Positions 43,833 to 51,974 of a stretch of 64,000 nt of DNA are shown piece by piece. Origin of the DNA: Micromonospora thermarum (GTDB lineage: Bacteria > Actinomycetota > Actinomycetes > Mycobacteriales > Micromonosporaceae). Both the position numbers and the translations under genes were made by a program. Under the pieces are notes generated by a model. It saw only the letters and a list, made by a program, of their open reading frames with translations. It searched no databases and had not been told where the DNA came from. The stretch lies in assembly GCF_012034245.1 (NCBI RefSeq), contig NZ_JAATEO010000006.1, forward strand, positions 62,001 through 126,000, in the 5' to 3' direction. How positions within the stretch are numbered: position 1 is the first letter of the stretch; the number at the start of each line of letters is the position of its first letter.

Positions 43833-44311
43833 GCGCCGGCCACGTCGGGCTGTTCCCCGGCACGGTGCACGACAACGACGACCCGGAGAAGAAGTGCCGG
43901 ATCAAGGTGAACGTCCCGGAGCTGCTCGACGGCCCGACCGGATGGTGCCTGCCCGCGCTGCCGTACGCGGGGGATGGGTGCGGCTTCGCGTTGGTCCCCC
44001 CGGTCGGCGCGGCCGTGCTGGTGCAGTGGCCGCGCGGCGACCTCTCCGCGCAACCGGTCTGGTCGGGTGCGAACTGGAGCGCCGGACAGGCGGTGGAGGG
44101 TGCCGGGCCGAACACGGTCGTCCTGCTCACCCCGGGCGGGCACCGGCTCGAACTGTCCGACGAGGAGGGCGCGCTGACCGTCACCTGCTCGGCGGGCCCG
44201 GTCATCACGCTCGATGACGACGGCGTGCGGATCGACAACGGGTCCGGCGCGACCATTGTCATGCAGAACGGGCAGGTCGACATCAACGACGGCGCCCTGG
44301 TGGTGAAGTGA
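43829..44311 (+). CDS. eCIS spike protein (gp5/VgrG C-terminal-like)
   Basis: A 160-residue OB-fold plus beta-prism spike: VGLFPGTVHDNDDPEKKCRI, KVNVPELL, GFALVPPVGAAVLVQWPRGD, then repeated beta strands (GPVITLDDDGVRIDNGSG, ATIVMQNGQVDIN). There is no lysozyme domain. The trimer forms the membrane-piercing needle and seats the PAAR-like tip encoded next. GTGA overlap. Confidence 0.9.
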   Translation: MSAGHVGLFPGTVHDNDDPEKKCRIKVNVPELLDGPTGWCLPALPYAGDGCGFALVPPVGAAVLVQWPRGDLSAQPVWSGANWSAGQAVEGAGPNTVVLLTPGGHRLELSDEEGALTVTCSAGPVITLDDDGVRIDNGSGATIVMQNGQVDINDGALVVK

Positions 44312-44312
44312 C

Positions 44313-44642
44313 GTGCCCGGCTACCTGCTCACCACCGCCACCGTGGCGACCTGCCCGCACGGCGGGTCGGCGAGCTTCACGGCGAGCCAGGACCGGGTGC
44401 TGGCCGACGGTGCCCCGGTGCTCGTGGTCTCCGACAGCACGACGATCGCCGGCTGCCCGTTCATGGTCGGCACCGTCGCCAGCCCGTGCACGACCGTGCG
44501 GTGGCAGTCGCCGGCCATCCGGGTCACGGCCGGCGACCCGGTGCTGCTCGACACCAGCGTGGGGCTGTGCCTGAGCGCGGCGTCCGCGCCGCAGGGAACG
44601 CTCCAGATCAGGTCGAACCAGTCGAAGGTGGAGGGCACGTGA
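44313..44642 (+). CDS. eCIS PAAR-like spike tip protein
   Basis: A 109-residue protein starting PGYLLTTATVATCPHGGSAS, with cysteines at residues 14, 48, 59 and 91 and a His at 16 suitable for the metal that pins PAAR/DUF4280 tips: IAGCPFMVGTVASPCTTVRW. It follows the spike gene by one base, as expected for a tip. Family assignment rests on pattern and position. Confidence 0.75.
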   Translation: MPGYLLTTATVATCPHGGSASFTASQDRVLADGAPVLVVSDSTTIAGCPFMVGTVASPCTTVRWQSPAIRVTAGDPVLLDTSVGLCLSAASAPQGTLQIRSNQSKVEGT

Positions 44643-45013
44643 AGCGTTTCGCCGCCCAACCCTGGGCCGTCGGCGCCGGACGCCGGCTGGCCACCCGGTC
44701 CGCGCTGGAGCACCTGGACGACCTCGTCCGCCTGGTCCTGCTCACCGGGCCGAACGAGCGGCTGCACCGGCCGGGATTCGGCGCCGGGCTGGGCCCGTCG
44801 ACGCTGTTCCAGCCGCTCTCCCCGGACCTGGCCGGCACCGTGCGGGCCCGGGCCCGGGGCAGCCTCACGGACGCGCTCGGCGACCGCCTCGACGTCGTGG
44901 ACGTGACCGTGACCGTCGCTGACTCGACGGTGTCCGCGCAGGTGGTCTACCGCCCCCGGCCGGCGGGCGAGACCCGGACGGTCACCCTCACCCTGCCGGC
45001 GGCGGCGCTATGA
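44639..45013 (+). CDS. eCIS baseplate wedge protein (gp25/GPW-like)
   Basis: A 124-residue gp25-type protein: ALEHLDDLVRLVLLTGPNER, then LHRPGFGAGL (the conserved R-x-F-G motif region), and TVRARARGSLTDALGDRLDV, VVDVTVTV. gp25 starts sheath polymerisation at the baseplate. GTG start overlaps the PAAR-like gene by 4 bp. Confidence 0.9.
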   Translation: MKRFAAQPWAVGAGRRLATRSALEHLDDLVRLVLLTGPNERLHRPGFGAGLGPSTLFQPLSPDLAGTVRARARGSLTDALGDRLDVVDVTVTVADSTVSAQVVYRPRPAGETRTVTLTLPAAAL

Positions 45014-47511
45014 CCACGTTCGACGCCTACACCGAGCCGGTGCAGCCGCAGGCCAGTCCGCTGCGCCGGCCGGAGGCGCTGTTCGCCGGGGGCAGCGTCA
45101 TCGGGCTGCGCGCGGCCAGCGCGACCGGCTCGGGAACCACCCGCACCGTCTCGGTCTGGCTCTACGACGACCCGCCGGCCGGGCTGACCGCCGCCGAGCT
45201 GTGGACGTTCCAGGGCCGCCCGGCGGTCACCGTCACCGGGCCGGGGACGGTCGTCGCGGCGACCACCGACCCGGACGGGAACCCGGTCCCCGCGCACCTC
45301 GACCTGCCCGTGCAGGCGGTGGGCGCGGCGCTGCCCGGACGCGCCCCGTACCGGCTGGGCGTCGACCCGGCGGGCCTGGCCGGGCTCGGGCTCCAGGTCG
45401 ACCCGCTGCGCCGGCACGTGCCGGTACGGCTCCGCCCGGAGTGTGGCGACGTGCCGGACTGCGTGCGGATCCCGGAGCAGCCCGCCCCGCTCACCCCGCC
45501 CGACTACGACACCCTGGCCCGCGACTACGCCGGGCTGCGGGCGATGCTCCTGGAACGGCTGGACGTCCTCGCGCCGAACTCCGACCACTCTCCCGCCGAC
45601 GTCACGGTCACCCTGCTCGAACTCATGGCGCACCTCGGCGACCTGCTGCACTACCGCCTGGACCGGATCGCCACCGAGACCTGGCTCGGCACCGCCCGCC
45701 GCCGCGCCAGCGTCACCCGGCACGCCCGCCTGGTCGACCACCCGGTGCCGCCCGCGATCAGCGCCGCCACGTTCGTGCAGGTGCGGCGGGCCCACCCGAA
45801 CGCCGGACCGACCGACAGCAGCTTCGTCGTGCAGCCGGGAGACACCGCGACCGACGCAGTCGGCGACCCGGACCGGTCGCCCGACGCCGCGCACTTCACG
45901 GTGGAGACCGACGCGCCGGTCACCGTCTTCGCCTCGCACGCCGAGGTGCCGCTCTACGACTGGACCGAGGCGGACGCGGTGCTGACCGCCGGCGCGACCA
46001 GCGCGGTGCTGGTCCGCCCCCGCCCGGCCGACGGCGCACCGCTGGCGACCTGGCTGCCGGTGGGCTCGCTGCTCGCCTTCGAGGTGGTCGCCCCCGGGCC
46101 GGCCGGCGCGCAGCAGGACTGGGCGCGGCGGGTCACCAACTGGCCGCCGGACGACGGCGGCGGCGAGCAGATCCGCCTCCCCCTCGCCTCGTACCCGGCG
46201 CAGGTGGTCCGGGTGACCCACGCGGTCGAGATGACCGACCCGCTCTCCCCCGGGCTGCCGCTGGTGCGGGTGTTCTGGGACGCCGCCGACGCGCTGACCC
46301 GGCCGGTGCCGGTCAGCGTGGACCACTCCGGCGGCACCCCCCGCGTCGGCGTGGCCCGGCTCGGCGTCCTGCCCGCCCACCACGGTCTGCTGGTCGACGG
46401 TCCGGCGGCGATCGCGCCGCTCGACCCGCTCACCGGCGGCCGACCCGACCCGGCCCGGGAGCAGGTCGCCGACTACCTGCTCGTCCGCGCCGCGACGGCG
46501 GGACTGTCCTGCGCGCCCGGCGGCCGGCCGTGGCGGCTGGCCACCCGGGTCGCGCTGCCCAGCGGCGTCACCGTCGGGGCGACCCGCGTGACGAGCCTGC
46601 TGCGAGCGACGGCGGAGGGGTTCAGCGTCGTGGTCGACCACGACGACGACCACCCGCCCCGGTTGCGGTTCCGCACCGGCGTGCTGGGCGTGGTGCCGCC
46701 GGCCCGGTCGACGGTGACCGTGCGCTACGAGGTCGGCGCCGGCCCGGGCGGGCTGATCGCGGCGAACACGTTGACGCGGCTGGTGCGGACCACCTCACCG
46801 GCCGGGCAGCCGTGCGTCTGGGCGGAGGCCGACGCGAGGGTCACCGCGCGCAACCTCACGCCGGGGGTGGGTGGCACCGCCGCCGTACCGCTCGACGACG
46901 TACGCCGGGACGCTCCGCAGGCGTACGCGGCGGTGCCCCGGCGGGCGGTGCTGGTGAGCGACCTGCCGCCGTTCGCGACGCAGATCCCTGGAGTGGCCCG
47001 GGCCGCGGCGCGCCGGTCGTGGTCGGGGTCCTGGCCGGTCGGCCTGGTGGCCGTGGAGGCGGGGACCGACCTGGACGACCCGTCGGTCCACGCGGCGGTG
47101 GCCGAGGTGATGGACGCGGTGCGGATGGTCGGTACCGAGGTGGTCACCCTGCCGGCGACCCCGGTGGGCCTGCTCGTCGCGGTGACGGTGTGCCTGACCC
47201 CGGGGACCGATCCCGCGCTGGCCCGGCTACGGATCCTGGCGGCGCTGCGGCCGGGCCGGCCGGGGGCGGTCTTCTCGCCCGCCGCTCACCCGCTCGGCAC
47301 CTCGGTGTACGTGTCGACGGTCGTCGCGGCCGTCGCCGGGGTGCCCGGAGTGGACGCGGTGCGGGTGACGGAGGCGCGCCGGCTGTCCGAGCCGGCCGGG
47401 ACGTACCACGAGGTGCTGGTGGTCGGGCCGGACGAGATCGCGGTCTGCGACGACGACGCCGCCGCGCCGGACCGGGGCCGGATCGAGCTGACCGTGGAGG
47501 GTGGCCGATGA
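45010..47511 (+). CDS. eCIS baseplate protein, J/gp6-like (first copy)
   Basis: An 833-residue baseplate assembly protein of the eCIS gp6/J (Afp11-like) group. Key parts: NSDHSPADVTVTLLELMAHL, GDLLHYRLDRIATETWLGTA, RRRASVTRHARLVDHPVPPA (the wedge core), and the C-terminal J-like domain VGLLVAVTVCLTPGTDPALA and VYVSTVVAAVAGVPGVDAVR. A beta-rich insertion (~280-560) separates them. It builds the wedge ring that holds the hub. ATGA overlap with gp25. Confidence 0.85.
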   Translation: MTTFDAYTEPVQPQASPLRRPEALFAGGSVIGLRAASATGSGTTRTVSVWLYDDPPAGLTAAELWTFQGRPAVTVTGPGTVVAATTDPDGNPVPAHLDLPVQAVGAALPGRAPYRLGVDPAGLAGLGLQVDPLRRHVPVRLRPECGDVPDCVRIPEQPAPLTPPDYDTLARDYAGLRAMLLERLDVLAPNSDHSPADVTVTLLELMAHLGDLLHYRLDRIATETWLGTARRRASVTRHARLVDHPVPPAISAATFVQVRRAHPNAGPTDSSFVVQPGDTATDAVGDPDRSPDAAHFTVETDAPVTVFASHAEVPLYDWTEADAVLTAGATSAVLVRPRPADGAPLATWLPVGSLLAFEVVAPGPAGAQQDWARRVTNWPPDDGGGEQIRLPLASYPAQVVRVTHAVEMTDPLSPGLPLVRVFWDAADALTRPVPVSVDHSGGTPRVGVARLGVLPAHHGLLVDGPAAIAPLDPLTGGRPDPAREQVADYLLVRAATAGLSCAPGGRPWRLATRVALPSGVTVGATRVTSLLRATAEGFSVVVDHDDDHPPRLRFRTGVLGVVPPARSTVTVRYEVGAGPGGLIAANTLTRLVRTTSPAGQPCVWAEADARVTARNLTPGVGGTAAVPLDDVRRDAPQAYAAVPRRAVLVSDLPPFATQIPGVARAAARRSWSGSWPVGLVAVEAGTDLDDPSVHAAVAEVMDAVRMVGTEVVTLPATPVGLLVAVTVCLTPGTDPALARLRILAALRPGRPGAVFSPAAHPLGTSVYVSTVVAAVAGVPGVDAVRVTEARRLSEPAGTYHEVLVVGPDEIAVCDDDAAAPDRGRIELTVEGGR

Positions 47512-49913
47512 GCGCCCCGGAGCCCCGTGAGCTGACGCCCCGGCCCGACCCGCCGCCGGGGCTGCCCCGGCTGCGCCGCCGGCTCGCCGACCGGTACGAC
47601 TTCCGCGACGGGCTGCTCGCCGGGATCGCCGGGGTGACCGGGCCGGGCGGGGCGGGACCGCTGGGCGCGCGGCTGGACGTGGCGGGCGACCCGGCGGTCG
47701 TCACCGCCGCCGAGCTGTGGTCGCGGGTGGCCGACTCGGTCGCCGCGTACACCGAACTCACCGCCGGCGAGCGGTACCTGGGCACCGCGCAGGACTGGAC
47801 AGACCTGCGCCGGACCATCGACCTGCTCGGCCACCGGCCGACGCAGCGGGCCGCGGCGCGCGGCTGGATCCGCTGCACGACGGACACCGGGGCCAGTCCG
47901 CTCGTCCCGGCCGGCACCCGGGTGCAGGCGCCGGGCACGCCCACCCGGGCCGCGCAGACCTTCGAGGTGGTCACCGACACGCAGCTGCGCGCCGACTGGG
48001 CCGACCTCACCGTCACCGCCGTGCCGGCTCCGCAGCCGCCACCGGGCCGCGCGCTGCGGCTGCTCACCGATCCCGGCTTCGGGGCCGGGGACCGGGTGGC
48101 GCTGGTCGCCGAGAAACCCTCGGGGTACGTGCCGATGCCGTCGACCTGGTGGGGCTGGCTCGGCTGGATGTCGATCGTCTACACCCTGTTCGCCAGCAAC
48201 CTGACGCTGCGCGCCGTGGTGACGGTGACGAAGAAGTCCGACGACCTGGGCGCCTTCCTGGTCACCACCGACCGGGAGCTCGCCGGGCTGCTGGCCCCGG
48301 CCAGCGGCACCACCTACGCCGCCTACCGGGTACGCGCGAAACTGTCGCTGGCGCACCGGCTCAGCAAGCTGTCCTACGTGAACTCCTCCGGCGCCGCCGC
48401 CACGGCCGCCGTCAGCTACCCGGGCGAGGCCGCGGCGGTCGGCTCCGGCCACCTGCTGGTGACCGACGCGAGCGCGGCGAGCCCGGGTATGAACATCCTC
48501 GTCTCGAACGCGTACGGCGCGTTCGTCACGACGGTCAAGTCGGTCAGCGGCGTGGACTGGTCGGTCGCCCCGGGGACGAAGCACCACGTCGGCCGGATCG
48601 AGCTGACCGACCCGCTGCCGCCGGCCCAGCGGGACGACGACATCGAGATCCTGCTCGTCGACCACCGGGTAGTCGCCCAGCACCACGAGCTGCCGCCGCT
48701 GGCCCCCGGCGGAACCCGGCTGCGGGTGCACCCCCGCCCCGCCGAGGCGCCCACCCGGATCGCCGTGCAGACCACCACCGGCTGGGAGCTGGCGGACTGC
48801 TCACGGGACGCCGGCGACACCACCGACGACGTAGGGGGCATGCTGCTCGTCCTCGGCTCCGGGCTCACCGGGACGGCCGCGAAGGCCCCGGCGACCGCCA
48901 ACCTCGTCCCCGTCCGGCACGGCGAGACGCGCCGCGGACCGCTGACGGTGGCCGACGGCGGCACCGTCGTCCCCGGCCCGGTCACCGCCGACGTCGACCA
49001 GTCGGGCCGGGTCACCGACAGTCTCACCCTCCGGGTCGGCGGGGTGGCCTTCGACGAGGTCGACAGCCTGTACGGGCGGGACCCGACCGCACCGGTGTTC
49101 ACCACCCGACTCGCCGCCGACGGCCGCCTCGTGGTCCGCTTCGGCGCCGAGGCGGTACGCGGCGAGGTCACCGCGACCTGGCGGATCGGCGGCGGCCTGG
49201 TCGGTGAGCTGGACGCGACGCAGATCGACACGTTGCTCGGCAGCGTGCGGGGCGTCCGCAAGATCGCCGGAGTGGGCCGTACCACCGGCGCCGCGGACCA
49301 GGAGGACTCGCTGCGGATGCGGCGGGCCGCCGCGGCCCGGGTCCGCGCGCTGGACCGCGCGGTGTCGCTGGACGATCTGGCCGACCTGGCGCTCGGCGTG
49401 CCAGGGACGAGCCACAGCGTGGCGTGGCGGGGCGCGGGCCCGGTGGGCTGCCCCTGCGGCGGCAGCGGCCCGCATGTGGCGTCGCTCCGGTTCGGCGACA
49501 CGGGGGTACGCGCACCGCTCCCCGCCGAGCTGGCCTCGCTCGCCGGCTACCTGGACGCCCGGCGGGACACCTCGGTGGGCCTGTGCGTGTGCGCGGGCGT
49601 GCCGAGCGCGCTGACCGCCACGCTGACGGTGACCGCCGACCCGCGCCGGGACCCGGTGACGGTACGGGAGGCGGTCGGCGCGGCGCTGCTCGACCCGGCC
49701 GGCCCACTCGCGCCCCGACCGCGCGACCTCGGCGTGCCGGTCGACGCGAGCGACGTGCTGGCCGTGGCGCAGGCGGTCACCGGGGTCGTCGGCGTGGTCG
49801 CGCTGTCGGTCAGCTCGGGCGTCCGCGCGCCGTCCGCCGCCGAGGCCGCGATCGGCCGGACGCCGGCCGAACGGTACGAACTGCTGAGCGTGACGGCGGT
49901 GACGGTCCAATGA
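47508..49913 (+). CDS. eCIS baseplate protein, J/gp6-like (second copy)
   Basis: An 801-residue relative of the preceding protein (Afp12-like place). It has VTAAELWSRVADSVAAYTEL, DLRRTIDLLGHRPTQRAAAR and SPLVPAGTRVQAPGTPTRAA at the start, and the terminal ALDRAVSLDDLADLALGVPG, DARRDTSVGLCVCAGVPSAL and DVLAVAQAVTGVVGVVAL. Residues ~211-232 (WWGWLGWMSIVYTLFASNL) form an unusually aromatic, hydrophobic stretch. A Cys cluster CPCGG lies at ~645. ATGA overlap upstream and downstream. Confidence 0.82.
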   Translation: MSAPEPRELTPRPDPPPGLPRLRRRLADRYDFRDGLLAGIAGVTGPGGAGPLGARLDVAGDPAVVTAAELWSRVADSVAAYTELTAGERYLGTAQDWTDLRRTIDLLGHRPTQRAAARGWIRCTTDTGASPLVPAGTRVQAPGTPTRAAQTFEVVTDTQLRADWADLTVTAVPAPQPPPGRALRLLTDPGFGAGDRVALVAEKPSGYVPMPSTWWGWLGWMSIVYTLFASNLTLRAVVTVTKKSDDLGAFLVTTDRELAGLLAPASGTTYAAYRVRAKLSLAHRLSKLSYVNSSGAAATAAVSYPGEAAAVGSGHLLVTDASAASPGMNILVSNAYGAFVTTVKSVSGVDWSVAPGTKHHVGRIELTDPLPPAQRDDDIEILLVDHRVVAQHHELPPLAPGGTRLRVHPRPAEAPTRIAVQTTTGWELADCSRDAGDTTDDVGGMLLVLGSGLTGTAAKAPATANLVPVRHGETRRGPLTVADGGTVVPGPVTADVDQSGRVTDSLTLRVGGVAFDEVDSLYGRDPTAPVFTTRLAADGRLVVRFGAEAVRGEVTATWRIGGGLVGELDATQIDTLLGSVRGVRKIAGVGRTTGAADQEDSLRMRRAAAARVRALDRAVSLDDLADLALGVPGTSHSVAWRGAGPVGCPCGGSGPHVASLRFGDTGVRAPLPAELASLAGYLDARRDTSVGLCVCAGVPSALTATLTVTADPRRDPVTVREAVGAALLDPAGPLAPRPRDLGVPVDASDVLAVAQAVTGVVGVVALSVSSGVRAPSAAEAAIGRTPAERYELLSVTAVTVQ

Positions 49914-51973
49914 GCGAACGCTTCCTGCGTATGGTGCCGCCGGCCCTGCTGAACGCCGGGCCGGCCGGCGCCGACACACCGCCGCTGCTCGCGCTGCTGG
50001 TGGCGCTGGAGGAACAGTGGCTGCTGCTCGCGGCGGACGTCGACCGGGTGCTCGACGACGCCTTCCCGGACAGCGCCGCGGACTGGGCGCTGCCGTACCT
50101 GGGCGCGCTGCTGGGGCTGCCGCCCGACGCCGACCGGCGCGAGATCGCGTACGCGACCGCGCTGCGCCGGCGCAAGGGGACCCCGGCCGCCCTGGAGGAC
50201 TTCGCCGAGGTCGTCACGGGCTGGTCGGCACGGGTACGCGAGGGCTGGGCGGCGACGGTGTGGTGCCAGCAGCTGCGGCACCCGGTCCGGCGTACCGCCT
50301 CGCTGGACCTGCGCAACGGCGAGCACCTGCTGGCGGGCACCGGGCTCGACCCCGCGCGGCGGTCGGTCACGCCGGGCGGGTCGTACCACCCGGCGGCGGC
50401 GACCGTGCAGGTGTTCCCGTGGCAGGTGCTGGGCTACGAACAGGTCCAGGTGGCGCCACTGGGGGGCGGCCGGTTCGCGCTGCACCCGCTCGGCGGGAGT
50501 GCACCGCTGTACCTGCGGCCGCGACCGCTGGAGATCGCCAGCGACGCCGAGGACGAGCGACCACCCGGCGAGCCGCCCGTGCCGCGCCGTCCGCGCACGC
50601 CGGGCGAGCTTCCGGTACGGGCCACGTGGCGGCTGATCGACGCGCTCGGCGACGTGAGCTACGGGCCGGTGTGGACGCTTGCGGCCGACCATCCCCTCAC
50701 CGGCGACGGGCCGGCGCTGCTGGAGTTGACCGTGGACGGCGCGCCGCTGCCCTGGGCGAAGATCGGGCTGACCGCCCTGCCGCCCGCCGGGTCCCCCGCC
50801 GCCCCGGCGGGGACGGTGCTGGTCGACCCGTACCGGGGGGTGGTGAAGCCGGCCGGGGACGTGACGGGCACGCTCCGCGCCACCTTCTACCGGGCCGTCC
50901 CGGGCCGGCTCGGCGCGGTGGCGAGCACCGCCGAGACCCGCGACGACGCGGGCGTGGTGATCGTGGTCGATCCGGCGTCGGGCCCGCACCCGGCCGGGCA
51001 GATCGTCGTGCCCACCCTGACCGCGGCGTTCGCCGCCGCCACCGCGGCGACCAGCAGTCCCAGCGAGCCGGACGCCCCGCAGGTGGAGATCCGCCTGCTC
51101 ACCAGCGACCGACTCGCCGCGCCGGCCGCGCCGGTGACCGGCGCCCCGACGCTGACCCGGTGGCGGGTCGTCGCCCCGACCGGCTGCACCCCGGTGGTCA
51201 CCGGGGACCTGTCCCTGCAGCTGACCGACGTGCAGATCGAACTCTCCGGGTTTCTCCTCGCGGGCGCGCTGCGGATCGGCGCGCAGCTCGCCGGCGTCGA
51301 CCTGATCGGGATGACCGGCGACCCGACGTCCGGGCACGGGATCGACGTGGATCCGACCGCGTGGACGGTCCGGCTGACCGCGACGCGCTGCCTGCTCGGC
51401 CCGATCCGCGCCGACCTGTCCGCGTACCCGGTCCAGCTGACCGACTGCGTCGTCGACGGGCGGGGCGCGGCGCTGATGCCGTGCGGCGGCGATCCGGGCG
51501 GCGACCCGACCCGCGCCGCGGTCGCCGCCGCCGACCGGTTCCCACCCGACCTCGTGGCAACCGGGGTCACCTTCGTCGGGCCGGTCGGGGCCGACGAGGT
51601 GTGGGTGACCGACTGCCTGTTCACCGGCGGGCTGCGCACCACCGTCACGTCCACCGGCTGCGTGCGCTACTGCCACCTGGGCGAGCACGACTCGCCGCAG
51701 GCTCACCCGCCCGCGTACCACTGCCTGACCGGGCCGTTGCCGCGCTTCGGCGGGATCGGCTTCGACTCGGCCGGCTACTACGCGCCCGTGGTCGACGCCC
51801 CGTCGGCCCGCCCGACGCCGGCACTGCTCACCGGCGCGAGCGACGGCGGCGAGATCGGCGCCTACCACCACGCCCGTCGCGGGCCAGTGGCCGTCCGGCT
51901 GGCGCAGCGCCTGCCCGAGATGACCCCGTTGACCGTGCATCCGCACCTGAGCGTCGCGCACCCGGAGGAATGA
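49910..51973 (+). CDS. eCIS gpI-like tail protein with beta-helix extension
   Basis: A 687-residue protein. Residues ~1-130 resemble phage tail protein I: LNAGPAGADTPPLLALLVAL, DWALPYLGALLGLPPDADRR, RRRKGTPAALEDFAEVVTGW. The rest is beta-rich with repeated strands (LTDVQIELSGFLLAGALRIG, VRLTATRCLLGPIRADLSAY, VQLTDCVVDG) that suggest a beta-helix. gpI proteins attach tail fibres to the baseplate, so the extension may present or replace a fibre. Confidence 0.75.
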   Translation: MSERFLRMVPPALLNAGPAGADTPPLLALLVALEEQWLLLAADVDRVLDDAFPDSAADWALPYLGALLGLPPDADRREIAYATALRRRKGTPAALEDFAEVVTGWSARVREGWAATVWCQQLRHPVRRTASLDLRNGEHLLAGTGLDPARRSVTPGGSYHPAAATVQVFPWQVLGYEQVQVAPLGGGRFALHPLGGSAPLYLRPRPLEIASDAEDERPPGEPPVPRRPRTPGELPVRATWRLIDALGDVSYGPVWTLAADHPLTGDGPALLELTVDGAPLPWAKIGLTALPPAGSPAAPAGTVLVDPYRGVVKPAGDVTGTLRATFYRAVPGRLGAVASTAETRDDAGVVIVVDPASGPHPAGQIVVPTLTAAFAAATAATSSPSEPDAPQVEIRLLTSDRLAAPAAPVTGAPTLTRWRVVAPTGCTPVVTGDLSLQLTDVQIELSGFLLAGALRIGAQLAGVDLIGMTGDPTSGHGIDVDPTAWTVRLTATRCLLGPIRADLSAYPVQLTDCVVDGRGAALMPCGGDPGGDPTRAAVAAADRFPPDLVATGVTFVGPVGADEVWVTDCLFTGGLRTTVTSTGCVRYCHLGEHDSPQAHPPAYHCLTGPLPRFGGIGFDSAGYYAPVVDAPSARPTPALLTGASDGGEIGAYHHARRGPVAVRLAQRLPEMTPLTVHPHLSVAHPEE

Positions 51974-51974
51974 C

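Noticed and set aside
45201..47507. Plus-strand frame extending upstream of the second J-like gene to 45201
   Set aside because: That upstream part is a shadow of the first J-like gene; only the segment from ATG 47508 has family sequence and a coupled start.
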